Origin: Eggerthella timonensis
Lineage (GTDB): Bacteria > Actinomycetota > Coriobacteriia > Coriobacteriales > Eggerthellaceae
Direction: 5' to 3'
Assembly (NCBI RefSeq): GCF_900184265.1
Contig: NZ_FXXA01000002.1
Span: 3,827,983 to 3,891,982, forward strand
Length of the DNA: 64,000 nt
Shown here: positions 35,968 to 43,385 of the stretch, piece by piece
How positions within the stretch are numbered: position 1 is the first letter of the stretch
Layout of the letters: every line of letters starts with the position of its first letter
Program-made: the position numbers and the translations under genes
The notes under the pieces: generated by a model
The model's input: the letters and a program-made list of their open reading frames with translations, nothing else
The model's database searches: none
What the model was told of the DNA's origin: nothing

Positions 35968-36585
35968 ATGACGCAGTACGGATTTTACTTCGACGCGACG
36001 CGCTGCACGGGCTGCAAAACGTGCGAGGCCGCGTGCCGCGATTACCACGACCTGCCGCTCGAGCTGTCGTACCGGCACGTGTACGAGCTGGAAGGCGGCT
36101 CGTGGAACCAGGCGGCCGACGGCACCTGGACCACGGATTCCTACACGTATTACACCTCGTTCGCGTGCAGCCACTGCGCGAACCCGGCCTGCACGCACGT
36201 GTGCCCCACCGGCGCCATGCACAAGGACGACAACGGCATCGTGTCGGTCGACACGCACCGCTGCATCGGCTGCGGTTACTGCGAGCTGGCCTGCCCCTAC
36301 GGCAACCCGCATGTCGACCGCGACAAGGGCCACAGCGTGAAGTGCGACGGCTGCGCCGAGCGCGTGGCCGCGGGTAAGCAGCCCGTGTGCGTGGAGGCGT
36401 GCTCCATGCGCTCCCTGTCGTTCGGCCCGATGGACAGCCTGCCGAGCGGCGGCGAGCTGGCCGCTGTGGCGCCGCTGCCCGACCCCAGCGTGACCACGCC
36501 GAACTTCCTCATCAAAGCCTGCGCCTCGTCGCAGCCGTGCGGCTCCACGTCGTGCGTCGTCGCCAACGCCGCGGAGGTGAAGTAA
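35968..36585 (+). CDS. DmsB-like four-cluster ferredoxin subunit
   Basis: This 205-residue protein has four [4Fe-4S] motifs: CTGCKTCEAACRDYHD, CSHCANPACTHVCPTGAM, CIGCGYCELACPYGNP and CDGCAERVAAGKQPVCVEAC. It carries electrons from the membrane anchor to the Mo subunit. It has no signal peptide and would be exported together with the Tat-bearing partner. GGAGGGG precedes the ATG. It begins three bases after the catalytic gene stop and ends one base before the anchor gene. Confidence 0.93.
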   Translation: MTQYGFYFDATRCTGCKTCEAACRDYHDLPLELSYRHVYELEGGSWNQAADGTWTTDSYTYYTSFACSHCANPACTHVCPTGAMHKDDNGIVSVDTHRCIGCGYCELACPYGNPHVDRDKGHSVKCDGCAERVAAGKQPVCVEACSMRSLSFGPMDSLPSGGELAAVAPLPDPSVTTPNFLIKACASSQPCGSTSCVVANAAEVK

Positions 36586-36586
36586 C

Positions 36587-37435
36587 ATGGGAACCGGATT
36601 CGAGCACACCGCGCTGGCGGTATTCACCACCCTGGCGCCGATGGGCGCCGGAGCGTTCATCGCGCTGGCGTACGCGTTCATAGCCGGCCAGCCCGACGAG
36701 GCCGCCGCGAAGCGCCTCGATCGCTGGACGGCCCTCCCGCTCGCCGTGCTGGCCGTGGGCTTCCTCGGCGCATTCATGCACCTCGCGAGCCCCTTCAACG
36801 CCTTCGGCGTGTTCACGGGCGTGGGCGCCTCCCCGCTGTCGAACGAGATCCTCGTCGGCGTGGCGTTCGCCCTGCTGGCCGTGGCGTACTGGGTGCTGGC
36901 GCTGGCCGGGAGGCTGTCGTTCGCGTTGCGCAAGACGCTGCTCGTGGTGCTTGCGGCGCTGGCCGTGGTGTTCGCCGCCTTCTGCGGACTGGCCTACATG
37001 ATGTACACTATCCCCACGTGGAACACGCCGCTGTCCATCGTGCAGATGGTGGGCTATATGCTGGCGGGCGGCACGGTGCTGGGCTTCTGCACCGTGGGCT
37101 TCGCCCAGGTAGGCCTGCCGAAAGGCGCGGGCACCGTGGCGCTCGCGCTGACGCTGGCCGGCGTGGCGGTGGGCACGGTGGGCTTCGGCGTGCAGATCGC
37201 AGGGCTCGATGCCATCCGCAACATCTGGTCGTCGGCGGCCGAGCTCGTGCCGGCCATCTGGATGCTGCTGGGCGCGTTCGCGGTGTGCGGTCTCGTCGCC
37301 GCGGCGCTGACGTTCGTCGCGGCGAAAAAGGCGTTCGCGCCGGTGCTCATGGCGGCAGCCTGCATCATCGTCGCCGCAGGCATCTTCGTGGCGCGCATCG
37401 GGTTCTACGGCTTGTACATGGGCATTGCGCTGTAA
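36587..37435 (+). CDS. DmsC-like membrane anchor subunit (first)
   Basis: This 282-residue protein has eight hydrophobic helices and the DmsC family feel: VFTTLAPMGAGAFIALAYAF at the N-terminus, LASPFNAFGVFTGVGASPLSNEIL after helix 2, and GFYGLYMGIAL at the end. In DMSO reductases the anchor oxidises menaquinol and tethers the complex. GAGGTGAAGTAAC precedes the ATG by a short space, one base after the dmsB-like stop. A second anchor gene follows. Confidence 0.85.
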   Translation: MGTGFEHTALAVFTTLAPMGAGAFIALAYAFIAGQPDEAAAKRLDRWTALPLAVLAVGFLGAFMHLASPFNAFGVFTGVGASPLSNEILVGVAFALLAVAYWVLALAGRLSFALRKTLLVVLAALAVVFAAFCGLAYMMYTIPTWNTPLSIVQMVGYMLAGGTVLGFCTVGFAQVGLPKGAGTVALALTLAGVAVGTVGFGVQIAGLDAIRNIWSSAAELVPAIWMLLGAFAVCGLVAAALTFVAAKKAFAPVLMAAACIIVAAGIFVARIGFYGLYMGIAL

Positions 37436-37465
37436 GCAGGCGCGACGAAGGAAAGGGGCGGCAGC

Positions 37466-38362
37466 ATGGAGACGGCGCTCAACGAGATCACCCTCGTGCT
37501 GTTCACCACCATCGCTCCGGCGGGCGTCATGGGATACCTCACCATGGCGCTCGCCATCGTATTGGCCCGCGACGAAGAGCGCGCCGGCACCATCAGCCGC
37601 TACCTCGTGGTGCCGCTCGTGCTGGCCATCTCGGGGCTCATCGCGTCGGCCACCCATCTGGGAACGCCCGCGAACGCGCTGTACGTGATCACCGGCATCG
37701 GCCGCTCGCCCCTTTCGAACGAGGTGGTTGCCGCCGTGGCGTTCCTGGCGCTGGGCGGCGTGTACTGGATCCTGTCGTTCCGCGACGACCTACGACGCTC
37801 TTTCCGCGTCGCGTGGCTGGCCGCCACCGCGGTGGCGGGCTTCGTGTTCGTGGGGTACATCGCCGTGGCGTACTCGGTGCCCTCCGTTCCCACGTGGAAC
37901 CTGCCCACCGCGCCGCTGACGCTGTGGCTGAACGCGCTGTCGAGCGGGCCTTTGGTAGGGCTGTTCGGGTTGCTGCTGGCGCGCCAGGAGCCGAGCGGGC
38001 GCATGACCGCGGCGCTGCTGGCGCTGACCGCGCTTGCCGCTGTAGGAAACGCCGCGGTGCTGGGGATGCAGTGGCAGGAGCTGGGCGGCATCGCGACCAC
38101 CACCACGCGCGCCGTCGACCTGGTACCGGCGATGCCGCTGGTCATCGGCGCGTACGCCGCGTGCGAGGCGATCGCCATCGCGCTGGGCGGCGCGGGAGCG
38201 CTGCGGCGCACCATCGGCGGCGGCAACGACCCCTTCGCCGCCGCGCAGCGCACGCGGGCGGCGCGACTGGCGCTGACGGCCACAAGCGCGGTGCTGGCGC
38301 TGGCCGCATGCTTCGCTGTGCGCTTCACGTTTTACGCGCTGCACATGACGCTGGGGGTGTGA
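37466..38362 (+). CDS. DmsC-like membrane anchor subunit (second)
   Basis: This 298-residue, eight-helix protein is similar in design to the first anchor: LVLFTTIAPAGVMGYLTMAL, LGTPANALYVITGIGRSPLSNEVV, and the C-terminal FYALHMTLGV. It begins 30 bases after the first anchor with GAAAGGGGCGGC ahead of the ATG, so it is in the same operon. Two non-identical anchors in one operon are unusual. They could form a heterodimer or serve alternative quinone sites. The stop is inside the outer shell of the 74-bp repeat that follows. Confidence 0.83.
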   Translation: METALNEITLVLFTTIAPAGVMGYLTMALAIVLARDEERAGTISRYLVVPLVLAISGLIASATHLGTPANALYVITGIGRSPLSNEVVAAVAFLALGGVYWILSFRDDLRRSFRVAWLAATAVAGFVFVGYIAVAYSVPSVPTWNLPTAPLTLWLNALSSGPLVGLFGLLLARQEPSGRMTAALLALTALAAVGNAAVLGMQWQELGGIATTTTRAVDLVPAMPLVIGAYAACEAIAIALGGAGALRRTIGGGNDPFAAAQRTRAARLALTATSAVLALAACFAVRFTFYALHMTLGV

Positions 38363-38476
38363 GACAGAGGGAGACAGAGGGACGGTGAGACAGAGGGACG
38401 GGGTAATTGTCTCATTTTGCCCGCAAAATGAGACAATTACCCCGTCCCTCTGTCTCACCGTCCCTCTGTCTCACAC
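38357..38476. repeat. 74-bp palindrome, copy 3, within an extended hairpin
   Basis: The core 38385-38458 has the same 36-base arms as the copies at 1127 and 15117, with loop CC. Around it an outer layer pairs GTGTGAGACAGAGG on the left with TCTGTCTCACAC on the right, with an extra GAGACAGAGG on the left side. The outer parts supply the stop codons of both the second anchor gene (38360-38362) and the TetR gene (38471-38473). Likely bidirectional terminator. Confidence 0.88.
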
Positions 38477-39040
38477 CCCGGCGAGGAGGTAGCGCAGGTA
38501 CTCGTAGGCCTGCGCCTTCGTGCAGCGGCGTTCGCCGAGCAGGCTCCATTCCAGCACGAGGAACAGCGTGTTGCCGAAGTGGTCGGCGATCAGCTCGTAG
38601 GGGATGCGGCCCGCCACACGCTCGGGGCAGGCGCGCAGCATCGTGCGGATCTGGGTTTGCATGACGCCGCGCAGGCGGTTCAGCAGGTAGCCCGAGCCTG
38701 CATTGTAAGCAAGCGTGCGCTTCACGACGTCGAGGTGCGCGGCGCACAGATCGTACGCGCGATCGAAGCACACGCGCAGCCCCTCCTCCGCACTCATCGA
38801 CGAGGCCTCGTCCAGCTGCAGATGCGCCCCGATGCGCATCCAGCCGTAATCCAGCAGATCGTACTTGTCGTCGAAGTAGTTGTAGAACGTCGCGCGCGGA
38901 TACCCGGCACGTTGGCACAGCTCGTTGACCGTCACCTGCTCGAACGGCTGCTCGGCCAGCAGGGTCAGCAACGACCCCGAAAAGGCGTCGAGCGTGCGCT
39001 GCGCCCCGCGCGTGGGCTTCCTCGTCACGTCGTACTTCAT
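38471..39040 (-). CDS. TetR/AcrR family transcriptional regulator
   Basis: This 189-residue protein has an N-terminal TetR helix-turn-helix (VTVNELCQRAGYPRATFYNYFDDKYDLL) and a C-terminal ligand/dimer domain. AAGGAGG precedes the ATG at 39040 by six bases. The longer frame upstream (to 39115) has no SD and overlaps candidate operators. It is divergent from an EFR1-type flavodoxin-ferredoxin gene, and three direct repeats with TCCAA and TTGACA lie between them, so autoregulation and control of that gene are likely. Ligand unknown. Confidence 0.87.
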   Translation of the reverse strand: MKYDVTRKPTRGAQRTLDAFSGSLLTLLAEQPFEQVTVNELCQRAGYPRATFYNYFDDKYDLLDYGWMRIGAHLQLDEASSMSAEEGLRVCFDRAYDLCAAHLDVVKRTLAYNAGSGYLLNRLRGVMQTQIRTMLRACPERVAGRIPYELIADHFGNTLFLVLEWSLLGERRCTKAQAYEYLRYLLAGV

Positions 39041-39110
39041 CGCCGACCTCCTTTCGACTTCGCGCTTCTTGGCGCAGCAAACCCGATTTTGGGCAGATTC
39101 ACTCATTTCG

Positions 39111-39208
39111 TCCAACGTTTGACAGAGCGGGCGAAGCCGTCTCTTGCGCTGCCTCGCCGCTCATTCTATGGTTGATTCCAACAATTGACAAGTGTCCAAG
39201 ATTTGACA
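39111..39208. promoter_or_regulatory. Three TCCAA-N3-TTGACA repeats, candidate TetR operators
   Basis: TCCAACGTTTGACA (39111-39124), TCCAACAATTGACA (39177-39190) and TCCAAGATTTGACA (39195-39208) share 11 of 14 bases. The last two are 18 bases apart. TTGACA may at the same time act as the -35 box, which would make bound repressor block initiation. They occupy the divergent tetR/EFR1 region. Confidence 0.55.
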
Positions 39209-39250
39209 GATGCACAGGCGTGCACGCGCCGAGCGATACGGGAGGAACCG

Positions 39251-40030
39251 ATGATCTTCTACTATTCAGCCACCGGGAACAGCCAGCACGTGGCGCGCCG
39301 TCTCGCCGACGCGCTCGACGACCGTGCCATTTCGATCAGGGCATGTCGAGACGCGGGCCGCGCGTCGTTCGAGCTTGCGGAGGGCGAGGCCGTCGGCTTC
39401 GTCACGCCCACGCACTTCATGGGGCTGCCCATCCTCATGACCGACTTCTTCGACGCCCTCGACCTCCGAACGAGCGCCGTCGAACCCCCGTACGCCTACC
39501 TCGTGGCCACGTTCGGCAACTTCAGCGGCACGGCGCGCGTCATGACCGCCGACGCGCTGCGCGTCCGCGGCATCCCGCTGGCTGCCGCGTTCGGCGTGCG
39601 CATGGTGGACACCTGGACGCCGATGTTCGACGCATCGGACGACGAGCGCAACCTGCGCATCACGCACGAAGCGGACGCGCGCGTCGACGACATCGCCGTT
39701 CGCATCCGCGCCCGGCAGACGGGCGCGCACCGCGTCCGCACGGGGCCGCCCCTCGTAGGCTCGCTCATGCACGCGCATTGGCGCGCCTGCCGGTCCACCG
39801 CGCCGTTCTTCGTGGATGCTTCCTGCATCGGCTGCGGCGCGTGCGCCCGGAACTGCCCCGTGGGCGCCATCCGCATGGAAGACGGTACGCCCGCCTGGAC
39901 GAATGACTCATGCGCGCAGTGCCTCGCGTGCTTGCATCGCTGCCCCGCGTTCGCCATTCAGCACGGGCCGAACACGAAAAAGCACGGACAGTGGGTGCAT
40001 CCCGACGAAATTCCGACATCTCGGCAATAA
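39251..40030 (+). CDS. EFR1-type flavodoxin plus ferredoxin fusion protein
   Basis: This 259-residue cytoplasmic electron carrier has a flavodoxin fold at the N-terminus (MIFYYSATGNSQHVARRL for FMN phosphate binding, FVTPTHFMGLPILMTDFF). Two [4Fe-4S] ferredoxin motifs are near the C-terminus (CIGCGACARNCPVGAI and CAQCLACLHRCPAFAI). Known from the EFR1 family; the partner reactions are not established. GGGAGGAA lies three bases before the ATG at 39251. Divergent from and probably repressed by the TetR protein. Right after it the high-G+C core gives way to the sigma-gene remnant and the island. Confidence 0.88.
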   Translation: MIFYYSATGNSQHVARRLADALDDRAISIRACRDAGRASFELAEGEAVGFVTPTHFMGLPILMTDFFDALDLRTSAVEPPYAYLVATFGNFSGTARVMTADALRVRGIPLAAAFGVRMVDTWTPMFDASDDERNLRITHEADARVDDIAVRIRARQTGAHRVRTGPPLVGSLMHAHWRACRSTAPFFVDASCIGCGACARNCPVGAIRMEDGTPAWTNDSCAQCLACLHRCPAFAIQHGPNTKKHGQWVHPDEIPTSRQ

Positions 40031-40089
40031 GCGCACCGGCCTCCCCCCATCATCTCCGGATGCCGCGCAGGGACCTTTTCCTCCTCTTC

Positions 40090-40117
40090 GGAACAATCGC
40101 CCTCTTCCGCCCGCGCT
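40090..40117 (+). promoter_or_regulatory. Decayed ECF-type promoter
   Basis: GGAAC (40090-40094) followed by AATC and, after exactly 17 bases, CGCGCT where the two intact sigma promoters have CGTATK. The surrounding bases (TCCTCCTCTTCGGAACAATC) match the region ahead of the sigma gene at 55641. So the -35 is conserved and the -10 is lost. Confidence 0.6.
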
Positions 40118-40137
40118 GTTCCCGGAGAGGCGAAAAC

Positions 40138-40308
40138 ATGCGCGCACCGTTCCAGCGACATACGAACCTCGCTCCGGCGTGCGGCGTCCACGTCGCTGCG
40201 CTCGAACGCGTTCCTCCACCGCGCATGAACGCTTGGGGCCACACCGTGCTGCGCGTCGCGTTTGCGCAGACCGGATCTTCGAACAACGCTTTATCGCATT
40301 GCTCCTAA
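40138..40308 (+). pseudogene. Truncated ECF sigma factor gene (5' fragment)
   Basis: The translated start MRAPFQRHTN, then NAWGHTVLRVAFAQTGS, aligns with MRLPFQRHTN and DAWGDTVLRVALAQTGS of the sigma factor at 55641. About 140 bases of coding sequence and roughly 70 bases of upstream sequence are recognisably related. Similarity stops near 40280, before region 2 of the sigma factor, so no functional protein can be made. The break coincides with the shift to AT-rich sequence, so it marks the left edge of the accessory island. The remnant suggests the island or its precursor landed in, or replaced, an ECF locus. A stop at 40306-40308 ends the frame. Confidence 0.75.
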
Positions 40309-40504
40309 CGCGTTGTCAGAGAGCAAGAGGTATGAACGAGTTCACATTAATCCTCAATGATACTAGGCCACGCCTACCCCAATGACTCAAGCAGGAGCAG
40401 ACATGGCTTAGCGAAAACCATCATCGAAAAGCAGCAAGGTCGCCTTTCAACGACTGCGGTGATCCGTTCATCTTTGCTAGCGCGACCCCGTAAGGTACAG
40501 GCCT
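40309..40504. other. Island left edge, no gene
   Basis: AT-rich sequence after the lanT stop. It includes AGGTATGAACGAG at 40328-40340, a half-arm of the 31-bp inverted-repeat family. No terminator with a clear T-run was identified for the lan operon. No attachment-site duplication is recognisable by eye. Confidence 0.4.
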
Positions 40505-42667
40505 TCAGTTGTCTCCTCGTTCTGATGACTCATTGTAGAGATCGCAATATAGACCATTTCTCAGAAGAAGTTGCTCATGCGTTCCTTCTTCGACAACGGC
40601 TCCATCCTCGAGAACAATAATCCGATCCATTTTTTTGACAGTATTAAGTCTGTGAGCTGCGATTATAACAGTCCTTTCGCATTGTGCTATGTAGTCGATA
40701 ATCTTTTTTTCAGACAAGCCATCCAGGGAACTTGTAGGTTCGTCCATGATGATTACCGAGGGATTCTTTAAAAGACTGCGTGCGATTGCTATTCTTTGCT
40801 TTTGACCTCCAGAAATATTCATACCGTTCTCAGATATAATTGAATGAAAACCGGCGTTCATTTCTTTCGCGATACCGCTCACCCCTGAAGCTTCGAGTAC
40901 CTCAATTCGAGACTTATGAGAAATATCCGCACCATCGAGCATCAAGTTCTCCAAAAGAGTATCACCGAACACGATTGGATCTTGCGGAACAAAGCATATC
41001 ATATTGCGAAGAGACCCTTTATCATACCGAGACACAGCAGTGCCATCGATCGCGATCGTTCCTGATGTCGGACTGATCAATCCACTTATAAGCTTAAGCA
41101 GAGTACTTTTTCCGCTTCCGCTTCTCCCGACGATAGCCACTTTCTCGCCTTTCTTGATACGTAAATTCATATTGCATACCACATATCGGTCAAAGCGGCT
41201 GAATTTGAATGCCACGTTTTCAAGTTCTATCTCTCCAACATGCCGCATAACTTTGGTGCCCGAGATGTCTTCCAACAAACCTCTTTCTTCCGTAACATCA
41301 GCTACCTGATTTAGATACGACTTCAGAAGCATGAACTGGGAAACAGAACCGATGAGCTTCGAAAAAGGATCAGATAAGTATGATGATAGGGTCATAAAAG
41401 CAACAACCAGACCTAAAGTCATTGAGCCCATCTGAATCTCCCGAACGCCAAACATGAGAACAGTGATTGGAAGGATGAAGATGAGGGTGCCTGATATGCT
41501 CGACATCCATGCGGTGATTTTTCCCTGCTCTTTAAGGCCATCCAGGCTCTTTCGGTATCTTTCCATCCATTTCAAAAGAAAGTGCGGTTCTTCACCGAGC
41601 GATTTGACCGTCTCTATTCCAGAAAACAATTCCACTGACAATTGCTGAACATCGCTTTGGGCTTCCATCACTCTACTATTGATTGAATAATTCCATTTTG
41701 CATAGACAAGGGAGCTAAACACAACTATGGCGCAAATCAACAGTACAATCAGAGTCAACTCAACCGATGCGACTAACATAAACGCAATGTAAACAAAGAG
41801 GAAGAGCATATCTATTGCGTTCTGTATAGCGCTTCCTGACAACGTAGCCTGAATCATGGAAATCAGGCTGGACTTATATATCATCGAGCCAGAAGACCTG
41901 TTGATATAAAACTGTAATTTTTTGCTGAGTGCCTTTTCGTAAAAATTCTCCGACAAACATTTGCTCCAGTTTAGCTGGAGACTTGTAAGCAGCAATCCAT
42001 TGCACACAGAAGATAAGTAGTAAAGTACCCCTATGACACATACAAGAAATACGATCCGTAAGACAGACACCTTATCGACAGCGACATTGCCATCAACTAC
42101 GAATTGTGTTGCAACCGGAACAACGAGGGTGAGCATTTTCAAGAGAAACATTACGGCAACAATCCCAATTATCGTCATTTTGGTATTTTTTGCCAATATC
42201 AAGAATTGCCGGAAGATGCCCTTTCCGCTAGTTCGGTCATGTAACTTTTTTTTCGACGCCTTGGCTTCCCGAACCTCATTAATCACAAGCGAATACCGTG
42301 AGAAGTGTTTATAGAATTCCTTTTCCGAATACGACACTTTTCCCATTTTAGGATCCATCACGAAGTATCTGCTTAAACAGACTCTATACAATACAACAAA
42401 ATGACTATCGTCCCAAAATACAATGCTCGGCTCTCTTTGATCTTTAAGACACCCCGGATCTAATACGCGAATGCCTTTGTAGCCCACACCTTCATCTTCT
42501 AAGATCATTTTGATGTTCTGGAGGGTCAAGCCCCCTTTAGGGGATCCGTATTTGTCACGAAGATCGCCAAGCGTAACAGGCACGTGATGGTATTGTAGTA
42601 CGCATGCTGCTGCGGCGAGCCCGCATTCGCTATGTTCAGATTGGAATATCGCGTTTATCTTAGCCAT
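40505..42667 (-). CDS. lanT: LanT: peptidase-containing ABC exporter for lanthipeptides
   Basis: This 720-residue protein has an N-terminal C39 peptidase domain (residues 1-130) with catalytic Cys15 in QSEHSECGLAAAACV. The His is in DDSHFVVLYRV and the Asp in VMDPKMGKV. Six membrane helices span about residues 155-430. The C-terminal ATPase has Walker A VGRSGSGKSTLLKL, signature SGGQKQRIAIARSLL and Walker B VIIMDEPTSSLD. It should cut the precursor leaders after the GG pair and export the peptides. It lies four bases after the flavin reductase gene and is last in the operon. Codon use is AT-rich, unlike flanking core genes. No separate LanP protease or LanFEG immunity pump is nearby, so LanT may be the only maturation peptidase. 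Confidence 0.93.
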   Translation of the reverse strand: MAKINAIFQSEHSECGLAAAACVLQYHHVPVTLGDLRDKYGSPKGGLTLQNIKMILEDEGVGYKGIRVLDPGCLKDQREPSIVFWDDSHFVVLYRVCLSRYFVMDPKMGKVSYSEKEFYKHFSRYSLVINEVREAKASKKKLHDRTSGKGIFRQFLILAKNTKMTIIGIVAVMFLLKMLTLVVPVATQFVVDGNVAVDKVSVLRIVFLVCVIGVLYYLSSVCNGLLLTSLQLNWSKCLSENFYEKALSKKLQFYINRSSGSMIYKSSLISMIQATLSGSAIQNAIDMLFLFVYIAFMLVASVELTLIVLLICAIVVFSSLVYAKWNYSINSRVMEAQSDVQQLSVELFSGIETVKSLGEEPHFLLKWMERYRKSLDGLKEQGKITAWMSSISGTLIFILPITVLMFGVREIQMGSMTLGLVVAFMTLSSYLSDPFSKLIGSVSQFMLLKSYLNQVADVTEERGLLEDISGTKVMRHVGEIELENVAFKFSRFDRYVVCNMNLRIKKGEKVAIVGRSGSGKSTLLKLISGLISPTSGTIAIDGTAVSRYDKGSLRNMICFVPQDPIVFGDTLLENLMLDGADISHKSRIEVLEASGVSGIAKEMNAGFHSIISENGMNISGGQKQRIAIARSLLKNPSVIIMDEPTSSLDGLSEKKIIDYIAQCERTVIIAAHRLNTVKKMDRIIVLEDGAVVEEGTHEQLLLRNGLYCDLYNESSERGDN

Positions 42668-42671
42668 GGAA

Positions 42672-43373
42672 TCATCCTAGCGAATGAAAATAATCTGCAA
42701 GCCTGTCGTAGTTTATAAGACCGGTTTTCGTCCAATATGCCCGCTCGGAACATTTCTGATCCTGCCTAAGTACATTTAGCTTCCATGATTGGAATGCCGC
42801 CTCCATGCTCACGCCCGGACAAAGAGAGTCTGGGTTCTCCATCGCTGAAATGCCCGCCTTTACCACGCTATCAAGTTTTTTTAGATCAAGCTTCTGCTTG
42901 CTTGTTTGCACTATTTCGCATGTACGAACCAAACCTAACCCATCGCAAAACTGCTTAAGATAGTTGGAAACTTGCGTATGACCCGTGCCATCGGAAGTTA
43001 CAAGAGTCTGGCAGGGCTTCTTAGCGAAATAGAATAAATGAGCTAGGTGGCAGAAGCGGTCGATAAACAATTTCATGTCCGCAGTAACAGCTCCGTAGTA
43101 TGTTGGTGAAGCAAAAATGACTAGGTCAGCTTGCTCCAGTTTTCGTTTAAGCATACGCGTGTCATCAAGGTTATCGCGTTCGTTTTTATCCGCCCCCAAG
43201 AAAAAAGGCTCCGCAGGGTCTTCTGAATGATTCAAGACATAATCGTTCGGTGTCATGATCTGCACCTCTATGTCTGCTTTTTCGCGGCAGTAACCGTCAC
43301 TTATCTGCTCAAGGATCGCACGGGTGAAGCTATTTCGTTGCCGCGAGCCACAAAATGCAAAAATTTTTTTCAC
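42672..43373 (-). CDS. Flavodoxin-fold NAD(P)H/FMN reductase in lanthipeptide operon (LanJ-like candidate)
   Basis: This is a 233-residue NADPH-dependent FMN reductase family protein. The FMN phosphate loop is FAFCGSRQRNSFTRAIL, and the flavin-edge loop is ASPTYYGAVTADMKLFIDR. The C-terminal ~60 residues are extra and not typical of simple FMN reductases. The GTG at 43373 is preferred, with AAGAGGTG eight bases ahead; an earlier GTG at 43382 overlaps that SD. Its position between lanM and lanT makes it a likely tailoring enzyme. Flavin-dependent LanJ-type enzymes reduce dehydroalanine or dehydrobutyrine to D-Ala or D-Abu in lanthipeptides such as carnolysin and bicereucin. Assignment to that reaction is inference; a redox partner for another step is possible. 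Confidence 0.6.
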   Translation of the reverse strand: MKKIFAFCGSRQRNSFTRAILEQISDGYCREKADIEVQIMTPNDYVLNHSEDPAEPFFLGADKNERDNLDDTRMLKRKLEQADLVIFASPTYYGAVTADMKLFIDRFCHLAHLFYFAKKPCQTLVTSDGTGHTQVSNYLKQFCDGLGLVRTCEIVQTSKQKLDLKKLDSVVKAGISAMENPDSLCPGVSMEAAFQSWKLNVLRQDQKCSERAYWTKTGLINYDRLADYFHSLG

Positions 43374-43385
43374 TGGTTTCACCTC

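Noticed and set aside
40309-40504. tRNA gene or attachment site at the island's left edge
   Set aside because: No tRNA-like cloverleaf or direct repeat matching the right edge could be recognised.
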